Below, piece by piece: positions 33,997-42,824 of a DNA stretch of 64,000 nt. A program made the position numbers and the translations under genes. The notes beneath the pieces are model-generated. The model did no database searches and had not been told where the DNA came from. It saw only the letters and a list, made by a program, of their open reading frames with translations. The first letter of the stretch is position 1, and each line of letters opens with the position of its first letter. Origin of the DNA: Paenibacillus sp. BIC5C1 (GTDB lineage Bacteria; Bacillota; Bacilli; Paenibacillales; Paenibacillaceae); assembly GCF_032399705.1 (NCBI RefSeq), contig NZ_CP135922.1:248001-312000 (forward strand), written 5' to 3'.

Positions 33997-36336
33997 ATGG
34001 AAAACAGCTTCAAGCGGAAATCTCCGGAAGACATCTTGAAAATGATCACGAAGCTGCAGCAGGGTACCTTGAAGATATATATCGGTCCGGTCAGCGGTTC
34101 GGGCAAAACGTATCATATGCTCAGGGAAGGAAACACATTGCGCCACCAGGGGATTGATGTGGTTATCTGCGCTGTGTCGACCATGCAAAGACCGGAGACT
34201 GTGGAGCAGCTCGGCGAGTTGGAGCGGATTCCGAGCATTCACTGGTCTCGCTGGAAGGATGGCATGGAGATGAAGGACTTGAATCTGGATGCCCTGCTGG
34301 CACGTAATCCGGAGGTCGTGCTCGTTGACGGGCTTGCTCATAGAAACCGAAAAGAGGCACGTCATGCAACCCGACTGGAAGACATTCAGTATTTGCTGCG
34401 ACACAATATCAGTGTCATTACAACGGTGAATGTATATGAGCTGGAGGGGTATACGGAGCTTGCACGCCAGCTCACGGGAATTGCTGCAGAGCATACCGTG
34501 CCAGCAGATACCCTTGAACTGGCTGATGAAGTGAAGCTGATCGATGTAACTCCTGAAACCGTATTAAGCCGTCTTGCCGAGGGACATCTTCGGGGACATG
34601 AGGGCGAAGCGGTGTTCCGGCATGGCAATTTGGGTATTTTGCGTGAACTGGCTCTCCGACTTGTCGCAGAAGGGGTTAACGAATCACTGCGTGAGCACCG
34701 GGAAGAGATGGGCATTACGGTTACGACAGGCATTATGGAACGCATTTTGGTATCCACCCAATATCACTGGAACGGGTCCATCTATATTCGGAGAGGACAG
34801 CAGATTGCGAAGAGATTAAACGGAGATCTGCATGCTGTGACCTTTCGCAATATGAAGCAGCCGCTGACCAAGGAAGCTACCGTTTTTCGTCGCAACATGA
34901 TCAAAATGGTGGAGAAATTCGGAGGGCAGTTTGAGGAATTGCCTGTGTTACACCGCCGTAACATTCCACCTACACTTGCACGCTACGCAGTCCAGCATCA
35001 GATTACCCGTATTGTTATGGGGCATTCACGGCACAGTCGCTGGCAGGAGCTGTGGCGGGGATCATTTGTTAATTCCTTGCTGCGCAGGGTGCGGGGTGTA
35101 GATCTGTTTCTACTCGCGGATCGGGCACAACATGAGGGTGAGCGGGTGCTTCCGACCCGACTGCCGGATACAGAGACGCCAACTTATCGCAGGTTAAGCG
35201 AGCAGGAGATGAAGGCACAGATTGGTCAGATTCGGCGGGGCAAGTTCAAGGTATACATCGGTGCTGCGCCAGGTGTGGGTAAAACCTATATGATGCTCCG
35301 GGAGGGCAATGATCTGCTCCGCAAAGGCATCGACGTACGGATTGGTCTGCTGGAGACGCATAATCGGGCGGAAACGATGGAACAGATTGGCCAATTATCC
35401 ATCATTCCGCGGGAGCAGCGGACATACCAAGGAGTGCAGCTCGAAGAAATGGATACCGAAGCGATTCTTCGTCTATGTCCTGAAGTGGTATTGGTGGATG
35501 AGCTTGCGCATACGAATGTTCCGGGAAGCATGCGCCAAAAGCGTTACGAAGATGTTCAGATCCTGTTGGATGCGGGCATCTCTGTCATCACTACCGTGAA
35601 TGTGCAGCACCTGGAAAGTTTGAACGATGCGGTGGAACATATAACGGGAATCAGGGTCAGGGAGACTGTGCCGGATCATATGTTGCAAACGGCAGACGAG
35701 GTTCAGCTTATCGATGTGGCCCCCCAAGCCTTGCGGCAACGCATGCGGGAGGGTAAAATCTATGCAGCAGCCAAGGTAGAACAAGCGCTTGGTCATTTTT
35801 TTCGCATTGGTAATCTGATTGCCTTACGGGAACTTGCCTTGAGGGAATTGGCCGATGATGTGGATGAACGCCTTGAATCACAGGAGCGCAAAAGTGCACT
35901 TCGCGGTCCCTGGCGCAGACAGGAGGTGGTCTTTGTCTGCGTAAGCAGTGATGAGCATGCAGAGCGGTTGATTCGTCGCGGATTCCGCACAGCCTACCGG
36001 TTAAAAGCGGTCTGGCATGTGCACCATGTTCATGTAGGTGAAGTCATGAGTGATGAAGTGAAATGCCAGTTGGAGGAGCTGGAACAGCTGACCGTTCGAC
36101 TGGGCGGCAAATTCCATATTCATCATAGCCAGAGGCTGAGAGATGTACCTGGTATTTTGGCGGGTAAAGCTTCTGAGGAAAGAGCAACGCAGTTGGTGGT
36201 TGGTCAAGCGAGACGGGTTTGGTGGCTGAACGGCTATCGTGGAAAGGGAACGGTGGTCAGCAGGCTGGTACGGTTATCCAGACATATGGACGTATTAATT
36301 GTTGCGGACTACGATTATGAACTGAGCGGGATGTGA
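33997..36336 (+). CDS. Tandem-duplicated KdpD sensor protein lacking a kinase
   Basis: The 779-residue protein contains two copies of the KdpD N-terminal unit, each a KdpD P-loop domain followed by a universal-stress-protein-like domain. Copy 1 has GPVSGSGKT (30-38), VLVDGLAHRN and ISVITTVNVYELEG; copy 2 has GAAPGVGKT (422-430), VLVDELAHTN and ISVITTVNVQHLES. The normal acidic residue of the Walker B-like VDELAHTN is Gly in copy 1, so that copy looks divergent. There are no membrane segments, HisKA or ATPase domain; these are in the next gene, which overlaps by four bases. In Staphylococcus aureus the KdpD stress-protein domain binds cyclic-di-AMP. It probably modulates the separate kinase. 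Confidence 0.9.
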   Translation: MENSFKRKSPEDILKMITKLQQGTLKIYIGPVSGSGKTYHMLREGNTLRHQGIDVVICAVSTMQRPETVEQLGELERIPSIHWSRWKDGMEMKDLNLDALLARNPEVVLVDGLAHRNRKEARHATRLEDIQYLLRHNISVITTVNVYELEGYTELARQLTGIAAEHTVPADTLELADEVKLIDVTPETVLSRLAEGHLRGHEGEAVFRHGNLGILRELALRLVAEGVNESLREHREEMGITVTTGIMERILVSTQYHWNGSIYIRRGQQIAKRLNGDLHAVTFRNMKQPLTKEATVFRRNMIKMVEKFGGQFEELPVLHRRNIPPTLARYAVQHQITRIVMGHSRHSRWQELWRGSFVNSLLRRVRGVDLFLLADRAQHEGERVLPTRLPDTETPTYRRLSEQEMKAQIGQIRRGKFKVYIGAAPGVGKTYMMLREGNDLLRKGIDVRIGLLETHNRAETMEQIGQLSIIPREQRTYQGVQLEEMDTEAILRLCPEVVLVDELAHTNVPGSMRQKRYEDVQILLDAGISVITTVNVQHLESLNDAVEHITGIRVRETVPDHMLQTADEVQLIDVAPQALRQRMREGKIYAAAKVEQALGHFFRIGNLIALRELALRELADDVDERLESQERKSALRGPWRRQEVVFVCVSSDEHAERLIRRGFRTAYRLKAVWHVHHVHVGEVMSDEVKCQLEELEQLTVRLGGKFHIHHSQRLRDVPGILAGKASEERATQLVVGQARRVWWLNGYRGKGTVVSRLVRLSRHMDVLIVADYDYELSGM

Positions 36337-37925
36337 GATGTGCTGTGTCTGAACGAAATAAAGGGGAAGACGTCTGGCTGAAGCTAAACCGTGTTCCCAA
36401 ATATATATGGGTAACCCTTGGAATTACATTGCTCACCATTCTGCTTCATGCGATAGGGATTAGCGATGACCTGGTTAACGTGGGGTTAATTTATCTTTTT
36501 CCGGTATTGGTCAGTGCTGTGTACTGGGGAATGGGTCCGGCCATATATGCAGCAAGTCTTAGCGTTGTTGCCTTTGACTTCTTTTTTGTTCCTCCGTATC
36601 TCAGTTTTACGGTTGAGGATTTGCGATATTTGTTTTCCTTTGTTGTGTATTTGGCAGTGGCTGTATTAACAGCGAGTCTGGCGGGGCGCCTGCGGCAGCA
36701 GCTGGAAGTGGTAAAACAACGCGAGATTACGACGAATTCGCTATATGCCTTAAGTCGCCAGATGACGGCTGTTACAGATTTGCATACTCTACTCGGCAAC
36801 ATTGTGAGACAGGTGTCACTGACACTTGGGGCTCCGGCAGCAATATATCTCCTGAATGCTCAAGGCGAACTTCAGGTTACCTCCTCTTCGGAGGATTCGG
36901 ATGTAATTGCCTGGGGTAAAGGAGAAGCTGAAATTGCTATTGCCAAATGGGTGTATAAACATGGTGAAATCGCTGGACGCGGGTCCTCCAGCCTGCGGGA
37001 ATCAACTGGTTTGTATGTGCCGCTGCGTACAGAAGACCAGATCCATGGGGTGCTCGCTGTGAATCTGGAATCCAGCGAGCTTCAGGATCAGCGAGAAAAG
37101 CTGCGTTTGCTGGAAGCGTGTGGCGGGCTGGCAGCAAGCGCCATTGCCCGTGTCAAGCTGGCCGAAGAAGCGAGACTCGCGCAGGTGACGGCTGAATCGG
37201 AACGAATTCGCACCGCTTTGCTGGACTCGGTGTCCCATGAGCTGCGCACACCCCTTACGGCCATCATTGGTTCAGCAACGGGTTTGCTGGAAAATGATTC
37301 TCTTTTTACCCCGGAGGATCGAAAAGAACTGACAGGCAATATCCGGGATGGAGCTCTGCGTATGAACAGGCTGGTAACCAATTTGCTGGGCATGGTGAAG
37401 CTGGAGAGTGGCATGTTGCAGCTGCGCAGGAAATGGTGTGATGTGGGCGACATGATCGGGATTGTTCTAAATCAGGTTCAGCAATTCATCCAGCAACGTC
37501 GCATTCGGGTGGAATTGCCGGATCAGCCGCCGTTTGTATCCGGGGATGAGGTTTTGCTGGAGCAGGTTCTGGTCAACGTCATCAGCAATGCCATCAAATA
37601 TTCACCAGAGGATAGTGAGATCGTCATTACGGTTAAGATGGATGAGCCGCATGGACGAATGACCATGGTGGTGGCTGATTCGGGTGTCGGGATTCCGGAA
37701 GCAGAGCGCGAGCGGGTGTTTGAGAAATTTTATCGATCCGAATCGTCACGGCATGTGACAGGTACGGGACTCGGGCTTGCCATCTGTAGAGGAATCGTCG
37801 AAGTTCATGGAGGTACGATCACCGCAGAGCCGAATCCGGGAGGCGGGACACGTGTATGCATCTGTTTGCCTACAGAGGAACCCGAAGCATCATTCCCGTA
37901 TATGGGACAAAGAGAGGAAGAATGA
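36333..37925 (+). CDS. KdpD-type sensor histidine kinase (transmembrane/kinase half)
   Basis: The 530-residue protein has the four-helix DUF4118 membrane domain of KdpD (about 20-115), a GAF-like domain (about 140-280), HisKA with SVSHELRTPLTAIIGSATGL (phospho-acceptor His302) and a HATPase domain with NVISNAIKYSPEDS, VADSGVGIPEAER and GTGLGLAICRGIVE. It lacks the N-terminal KdpD/stress-protein part, which the preceding gene encodes twice. GTG 36333 overlaps the previous stop (GTGA), implying translational coupling and likely a complex. It would phosphorylate KdpE, encoded next. Confidence 0.93.
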   Translation: MRCAVSERNKGEDVWLKLNRVPKYIWVTLGITLLTILLHAIGISDDLVNVGLIYLFPVLVSAVYWGMGPAIYAASLSVVAFDFFFVPPYLSFTVEDLRYLFSFVVYLAVAVLTASLAGRLRQQLEVVKQREITTNSLYALSRQMTAVTDLHTLLGNIVRQVSLTLGAPAAIYLLNAQGELQVTSSSEDSDVIAWGKGEAEIAIAKWVYKHGEIAGRGSSSLRESTGLYVPLRTEDQIHGVLAVNLESSELQDQREKLRLLEACGGLAASAIARVKLAEEARLAQVTAESERIRTALLDSVSHELRTPLTAIIGSATGLLENDSLFTPEDRKELTGNIRDGALRMNRLVTNLLGMVKLESGMLQLRRKWCDVGDMIGIVLNQVQQFIQQRRIRVELPDQPPFVSGDEVLLEQVLVNVISNAIKYSPEDSEIVITVKMDEPHGRMTMVVADSGVGIPEAERERVFEKFYRSESSRHVTGTGLGLAICRGIVEVHGGTITAEPNPGGGTRVCICLPTEEPEASFPYMGQREEE

Positions 37926-37926
37926 C

Positions 37927-38625
37927 ATGACGGCACCACAAGGCGCGCGCATATTAATTGTGGATGATGAACCACAGATCCGTAAACTGCTGAAGGTTAC
38001 GCTGCAGGCGCATCAATTTGAGATTCACGAATGCGCCGACGGCGAAGAAGCGGTCATACAGGCAAGCATAGTGCATCCTGATCTGGTTGTGCTTGATCTG
38101 GGCTTGCCCGGTATGTCCGGAATGGATGTACTTCAGCGGATTCGGGAATGGTCGCAGGTACCAGTCATCGTGCTGACTGCAAAGGAACGCGAAGAGGATA
38201 AAATTGCTGCACTTGATGGCGGGGCGGATGATTATGTCACCAAACCGTTTGGCATGGGAGAGCTCGTTGCCCGTATTCGGGTTGCCCTTCGCCATGTGGC
38301 TAAAACTACGGATGAGCCGGTATTGCGTTTTGGTCCGCTTACGATTGATCTGGCCCAGAGACAGGTCGATTTGGACGGATCACCCGTAAAGTTAACACCA
38401 ACTGAGTATGAAATGCTGAAAGTACTCGCAACCCATGCAGGCAAAATTATTACCCAACGCCAGTTGCTGCAACAAGTGTGGGGAGGACATCATCATGAGT
38501 CGGACAGCCATTACTTGCGGGTATATGTCGGCCATCTGCGCAAAAAATTGCAGGAAGATCCCACGCGTCCCCGTTTTATTCAGACCGAGCCGGGAATCGG
38601 CTATCGTTTTCTGCTTCAGGATTAG
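37927..38625 (+). CDS. kdpE: KdpE, OmpR-family response regulator
   Basis: The 232-residue protein has a receiver domain (DDE at 13-15, phospho-acceptor Asp57 in VVLDLGLPG, Lys in VTKPFG) and an OmpR-type winged helix (LTPTEYEMLKVLATHAGKII, ending GIGYRFLLQD). ATG 37927 lies one base after the kinase stop and behind AGAGAGGAAG; the longer upstream ORF is inside the kinase gene. It should activate the kdp operon, consistent with the T-rich site at 28933-28959. Confidence 0.95.
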   Translation: MTAPQGARILIVDDEPQIRKLLKVTLQAHQFEIHECADGEEAVIQASIVHPDLVVLDLGLPGMSGMDVLQRIREWSQVPVIVLTAKEREEDKIAALDGGADDYVTKPFGMGELVARIRVALRHVAKTTDEPVLRFGPLTIDLAQRQVDLDGSPVKLTPTEYEMLKVLATHAGKIITQRQLLQQVWGGHHHESDSHYLRVYVGHLRKKLQEDPTRPRFIQTEPGIGYRFLLQD

Positions 38626-38648
38626 GCTGGGAAACAGGATGAAAGCTC

Positions 38649-38694
38649 AAAAAAGCACCAGCCTCTCCCTGTTAAGAGGGGACTAGTGCTTTTA
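38649..38694. terminator. Bidirectional terminator between kdpE and the GH4 gene
   Basis: AAAAGCAC (38651-38658) and GTGCTTTT (38686-38693) enclose a second pairing CCTCTCC/AGAGGGG, with A- and T-runs on either side. It suits both convergent genes. Confidence 0.8.
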
Positions 38695-38715
38695 GAATTG
38701 CATACAATGAACTTC

Positions 38716-40017
38716 TTATGACGTGTACTTCGGCAACCAGTCGCCATGAGCTTCGATCAGCTCATCACACATTGAGACGATATCATCAATGGAAAGCTCG
38801 GCAGCTGTATGCGGGTCAAGCATCGCGGCATGATAGATGTGCTCTTTTTTGCCCGTAATCGCCGCTTCAATGGTCAACAGTTGAGTGTTAATATTCGTAC
38901 GGTTCAATGCCGCAAGTTGCGGAGGCAGGTCCCCGATATACGTCGGGCTGATGCCTGATCCATCCACAAGACAAGGCACCTCAACACAGGCTTCACGAGG
39001 CAGGTTGGTAATCAGTCCGTTATTCATGACATTACCGCCGATTTTGTAAGGGCGATCCGTCTCCATGGCCTCCATAATATGCGAAGCGTATTCCCGGCTG
39101 CGCGTATGTTCGATATTTTCGCTGGATAACAGCTTCTCACGCATTTCTTTCCAGCCTTCAATCTGGTTCACGCAGCGGCGCGGATACTCGTCCAGCGGAA
39201 TGTTGAAGCGTTCAATCAGCTCCGGGTAGTTTCGTTTAATAAAATAAGGATGGTACTCGGCATTATGCTCGGAGGACTCGGTTACATAGTATCCAAAGCG
39301 CTGCATCAGTTCATAACGTACCATGTCATCATGCTGCTCTTTCTGTTTTTCCTTCGCCAGACGTTTAATCTCCGGATACAGATCCTGACCATCCCGTGTG
39401 ACTTCCAGCAGCCAGGCCATATGATTGATACCCGCAACTTTCGCGACCACACCCGTCTGATCAATCCCCAGTGCATCAAACAGATGCGGCACACACACCT
39501 GTACACTATGACACAGACCTACAGTTTTAATTCCGCCATGCACGTTCATGACATTGGTCAGTACTGCCATCGGGTTGGTGTAGTTCAGGAACCACGCATC
39601 CGGGCACACTTCCTGCATATCCCGTGCAAAATCGAGCATCACCGGAATCGTCCGCAAATTACGGAAAATCCCGCCAATCCCGAGCGTATCGGCGATCGTC
39701 TGACGTAATCCATATTTCTTCGGAATTTCAAAATCTGTAATGGTACACGGATCATATCCGCCTACCTGAATGGCATTAATCACATATTTGGCCCCGCGCA
39801 GTGCTTCCTTGCGGTCGGTATAGGCTTTGATGGAACAACCACTTCCGATCGAACGTGCCATACTGGTGAGCAAGCGCTCCGAGTCGCTTAGGCGTTCCGC
39901 ATCAATATCGAACAACGCCAGCTCAAAATCCTGAAGCGCTTCAGTCATCATGACATCACCCAATACATTTTTGACAAAAACGGTGCTTCCCGCACCGAGG
40001 AACGTAATTTTGTTCAT
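38716..40017 (-). CDS. GH4 alpha-galactosidase/alpha-glycosidase (MelA-like)
   Basis: The 433-residue protein begins ITFLGAGSTVFVKNVLGDVM, the NAD-binding segment of GH4, and has GGIFRNLRTIPVML, NYTNPMAVLT, GLCHSVQ (metal-binding Cys/His) and NEAEYHPYFIKR-type HNAEYHPYFIKRN. GH4 enzymes use NAD+ and Mn2+ in a redox-elimination mechanism; the sequence resembles the alpha-galactosidase branch. ATG 40017 is chosen because AGGGAGGC precedes it, removing 13 residues of the longest ORF. It is divergent from an AraC regulator that probably controls it. No transporter is linked. Confidence 0.9.
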   Translation of the reverse strand: MNKITFLGAGSTVFVKNVLGDVMMTEALQDFELALFDIDAERLSDSERLLTSMARSIGSGCSIKAYTDRKEALRGAKYVINAIQVGGYDPCTITDFEIPKKYGLRQTIADTLGIGGIFRNLRTIPVMLDFARDMQEVCPDAWFLNYTNPMAVLTNVMNVHGGIKTVGLCHSVQVCVPHLFDALGIDQTGVVAKVAGINHMAWLLEVTRDGQDLYPEIKRLAKEKQKEQHDDMVRYELMQRFGYYVTESSEHNAEYHPYFIKRNYPELIERFNIPLDEYPRRCVNQIEGWKEMREKLLSSENIEHTRSREYASHIMEAMETDRPYKIGGNVMNNGLITNLPREACVEVPCLVDGSGISPTYIGDLPPQLAALNRTNINTQLLTIEAAITGKKEHIYHAAMLDPHTAAELSIDDIVSMCDELIEAHGDWLPKYTS

Positions 40018-40157
40018 CTCAAGTTCAGCCTCCCTGAATAAATGGTGTACCTCCAATATAGGTGGATTGGGCCGAGATAACTATGGCTCAACCTCTTATA
40101 AATATGGCATAATCCCATTTGTGGATTCGCTTACAGCTAATATTTCATCTATTTACC

Positions 40158-40166
40158 TGTTATAAT
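40158..40166 (+). promoter_or_regulatory. Extended -10 promoter of the AraC regulator gene
   Basis: TGTTATAAT (TATAAT at 40161-40166) is a consensus extended -10 in the divergent intergenic region, 45 bp before the AraC start. A clear -35 is not seen. Confidence 0.55.
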
Positions 40167-40210
40167 TTTAGTGTGAGATTGCCTATAGTGGTGAACAGAG
40201 GGAGTGTGGA

Positions 40211-41050
40211 ATGTTGAAACTGATCGAAACGAACGTGGTTCCTATGGATTTGACGCAGATGGAATTGGTACTGTTATTTTTCGGTTGGCAGGCATGTGAT
40301 CCGTCGCATTATTGGGGGCCGGGTGTTCGGGATGCTTATATTGTTCATTACATTCATGAAGGACGGGGCACTGTATTTATGGCGGATCAGCAATATGAGC
40401 TTACACAGGGCCAGGGATTTGTGATTCTTCCGGATACGCTTATTCATTATGAAGCGGATGCGAAGCAGCCATGGACTTATTCCTGGTTCGGGTTTAAGGG
40501 TGTTCATGCCAAGGCATTCATGCAGCGAGCTCATATTAGTCCGGAACATCCTGTATTTGATGCCAGAGATAAGGATACATTCGACTGCCTGTATACCGAG
40601 ATGGTTCAAGCATCCACGCGTACCGGGGGAGATGTGTTCAACCAGAGCCTGCTGTACCGGCTAATCGCTGAACTGATCGCATCTTCTCCCGCTGGAGAGC
40701 AGCTGCAAAGACCTCTGTCGACCAAAGAGGAATATATCAGGCAGGCCGTTCAGTTTATGGAGAACAGGTATAGTCAGAGAACCTCGATTCTGGATATTGC
40801 CCGTGCCGTGGGTTTGGATCGCACGTATCTATCAGGGCTTTTTAAGGAGAGGTATGGCAAGTCATTACAGGCTTTCTTTCTCGAATACCGGATGAATCGT
40901 GCAGCTGAACTGCTGCAGCATTCGGCTCTATCGGTTAGCGAAGTGGCCCACTCTGTGGGGTATACAGATCCATTACTGTTTTCCAAGATGTTCAAGCGAG
41001 TGACGGGTGTGTCTCCAAAAGGGTCGAGGAGCATAGAAAAGGGAGATTAG
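40211..41050 (+). CDS. AraC-family regulator, MelR/MsmR-like
   Basis: The 279-residue protein has an N-terminal cupin sensor (DAYIVHYIHEGRGTVFMADQ, VILPDTLIHYEADAKQPWTY) and a C-terminal double HTH (ILDIARAVGLDRTYLSGLFK; VSEVAHSVGYTDPLLFSKMF). GAGGGAG precedes the ATG. Divergence from the GH4 gene suggests it senses an alpha-galactoside and activates that gene. Confidence 0.9.
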   Translation: MLKLIETNVVPMDLTQMELVLLFFGWQACDPSHYWGPGVRDAYIVHYIHEGRGTVFMADQQYELTQGQGFVILPDTLIHYEADAKQPWTYSWFGFKGVHAKAFMQRAHISPEHPVFDARDKDTFDCLYTEMVQASTRTGGDVFNQSLLYRLIAELIASSPAGEQLQRPLSTKEEYIRQAVQFMENRYSQRTSILDIARAVGLDRTYLSGLFKERYGKSLQAFFLEYRMNRAAELLQHSALSVSEVAHSVGYTDPLLFSKMFKRVTGVSPKGSRSIEKGD

Positions 41051-41112
41051 CTGGCACTGCTTCACATTACTAAATACTAAATATGTCCATCATCATTCAT
41101 ACTCTACGATGC

Positions 41113-41145
41113 AAAAAAAGGCCACGAATCCGAAGATTCATAACC
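41113..41145 (-). terminator. Terminator of csaA (minus strand)
   Basis: On the minus strand an 11-bp stem with G-T wobbles (41135-41145 with 41120-41130), a TTCG tetraloop and a run of seven T lies 44 bp after the csaA stop. Confidence 0.85.
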
Positions 41146-41188
41146 TTATGCTTTAGGTGCAAAGACAGGAATAGCGATATGATGAAAA

Positions 41189-41518
41189 TCAGGCAATCGT
41201 TGTTCCGTTCGGTAATGTCTGGTCCGGGGTTAACAATACAACGTCACCTTCATCAGGCACACCGCCAAGCACCAGTACTTCCGATACAAAACCCGCAATT
41301 CGGCGCGGCGGGAAATTGACTACAGCAATAACCTGCTTGCCGACCATCATGTCGGGGGTGTAACGTTTCGTAATTTGGGCGCTCGAACGTTTAAGGCCAA
41401 GTGGGCCGAAATCAATGGTCATTTTAATCGCAGTGATGCGCGCCTTTGGAAAAGGTTCGGCTTCCACCACTGTACCAACGCGGATGTCATGCTGTATAAA
41501 CTCTTCAAAAGTAGCCAT
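41189..41518 (-). CDS. csaA: CsaA, chaperone/tRNA-binding-domain protein
   Basis: The 109-residue protein is the stand-alone OB-fold tRNA-binding domain: FIQHDIRVGTVVEAEPFPKA, QITKRYTPDMMVGKQVIAVV and PRRIAGFVSEVLVLG. B. subtilis CsaA is a dimeric chaperone implicated in protein export. ATG 41518 is fixed by AAAGGAG 10 bp upstream; the longer ORF start is not supported. It is transcribed alone, between two terminators. Confidence 0.93.
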   Translation of the reverse strand: MATFEEFIQHDIRVGTVVEAEPFPKARITAIKMTIDFGPLGLKRSSAQITKRYTPDMMVGKQVIAVVNFPPRRIAGFVSEVLVLGGVPDEGDVVLLTPDQTLPNGTTIA

Positions 41519-41567
41519 GTTGTGCTGTCTCCTTTCAGCTATGGAGTCCATTATAAAATAGAAATAC

Positions 41568-41607
41568 CCAAAAAATCCAGATTGCGCTAATTGCAACCTG
41601 GATTTTA
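41568..41607 (-). terminator. Terminator downstream of udk (minus strand)
   Basis: The arms CTGGATTTT (41598-41606) and AAAATCCAG (41572-41580), with an inner TTGC/GCAA pairing, are followed on the minus strand by TTTTTT. It separates udk from csaA. Confidence 0.75.
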
Positions 41608-41694
41608 GTGGTGATATGGTATGAGCGATGCTTGTTTTTGTCCCACTCGGATGTGAGCGGGGCAGAGCGCTTAATGCAGCAACATTATATTAAA

Positions 41695-42327
41695 TTATGC
41701 GCCATTCCACTTTTCACCGGTCAGATATTTCTCAGTCAGGATGGATAACATCTGAATCCCGACTTCATTATGTCCACCTTCGGGAATGATGATGTCTGCA
41801 TACTTTTTGGAAGGCTCGATAAAAGCATCATGCATCGGTTTTACGGTTTCGAGATATTGTTTGTACACGGATTGAATCGTACGGCCGCGTTCTTCCATAT
41901 CCCGCAGTACTCTGCGCAGAATACGCACATCGGAATCCGTATCAACAAATACCTTAATATCCAGAAGGGCACGCAGATGTTCATCAATCAGGACATGCAG
42001 TCCTTCCACAATAACGATATGGTTCGGTGCCAGTTCAACCGTTTCATTGGCGGCACGGTTATCTATGGTGAAGTCATATACGGGAGCATACGCAGCTTGG
42101 CCTTTTTTCAACAAGGTGAGATGCTCAATCAACAGATCATTATCGAATGCAAACGGGTGATCGTAATTGGTGAGTCGGCGTTGCTCAGGGGTGAGCTGCG
42201 ACTGGTCTTTGTAATAATTGTCTTGGGATATAAACGTGACTTTACCTGATCCCAGACGGTCTATGACGGAGCGAGCTACCGTCGTTTTACCGGAGCCGGT
42301 TCCTCCGGCGATACCAATAATGAGCAT
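41695..42327 (-). CDS. udk: Uridine kinase
   Basis: The 210-residue enzyme has the P-loop GGTGSGKTT (8-16), ISQDNYYKDQSQL, NYDHPFAFDNDLL, VIVEGLHVL and FVDTDSDVRILRRVLRDMEE, all typical of Udk. It phosphorylates uridine and cytidine with GTP or ATP in pyrimidine salvage. The TTG/ATG region at 42327 reads ATGCTCATTATT; a clear ribosome site is AGGGAGGC about 20 bp upstream. A short ORF lies immediately before it. Confidence 0.95.
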   Translation of the reverse strand: MLIIGIAGGTGSGKTTVARSVIDRLGSGKVTFISQDNYYKDQSQLTPEQRRLTNYDHPFAFDNDLLIEHLTLLKKGQAAYAPVYDFTIDNRAANETVELAPNHIVIVEGLHVLIDEHLRALLDIKVFVDTDSDVRILRRVLRDMEERGRTIQSVYKQYLETVKPMHDAFIEPSKKYADIIIPEGGHNEVGIQMLSILTEKYLTGEKWNGA

Positions 42328-42346
42328 GGTTGTTCCATAAGCCTCC

Positions 42347-42481
42347 CTAGAATGGCAGCATGATGAATGGATAAAAGCGCACCAGAGATCCTTCTTTCAT
42401 GGCCTTTATCCACATGTCTGTCTCTGAATACACAATTCCTTCATTGTACCATAGCAGACTGCTTTTTTCATCTTGGGACAT
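42347..42481 (-). CDS. Short ORF (44 aa) just upstream of udk
   Basis: ATG 42481 with GGAGG 13 bp upstream opens a 44-residue ORF with protein-like composition (LLWYNEGIVYSETDMWIKAM, EGSLVRFYPFIMLPF) ending 19 bp before udk. There is no signal peptide or known motif. The aromatic, evenly mixed sequence looks more like a real small protein than a random frame, but nothing else confirms it. It may be co-transcribed with udk. Confidence 0.4.
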   Translation of the reverse strand: MSQDEKSSLLWYNEGIVYSETDMWIKAMKEGSLVRFYPFIMLPF

Positions 42482-42528
42482 GGACCATGTTTTGCCTCCA
42501 GGGGTACTTTATGTTTGCTAATCATCGT

Positions 42529-42765
42529 TTACTGCATAGCTTTGAATGATACTTCGCGTGCTAACTCCCATATGGCCATTAGGTGCTGCCTGATGGAGCT
42601 TTTTGAGAACATGTTTAGCATGACAAAGCCTAATATACTTCCTGCTGTATTGACTGTTAGATCGTTCAGATCGATGCTGTGAGTTGCCGAGGTTACTCGG
42701 AGCAGGAGCTGTGTTATTTCAATTAGAAGGCTGAACGTGGTGGATGTTGTCTGTTGATTTGGCAA
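42529..42765 (-). pseudogene. VanZ-family protein relic
   Basis: The minus-strand frame encodes TFSLLIEITQLLLRV and SIDLNDLTVNTAGSILGFVM, a close match to the VanZ pattern [LI]IExxQ..R..DxxDxxxNTxGxxxG. The first two membrane helices and a proper start are missing: the frame opens after a stop near 42822 and only a TTG at 42765 could begin it. It lies between the WYL regulator and udk. Most likely a decayed VanZ-like gene. Confidence 0.55.
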
Positions 42766-42824
42766 AAGGAACCGCCATTCTGAATGGACAGCGTGCTGGC
42801 TTTATTGTGTGTATTTTATTCTTC

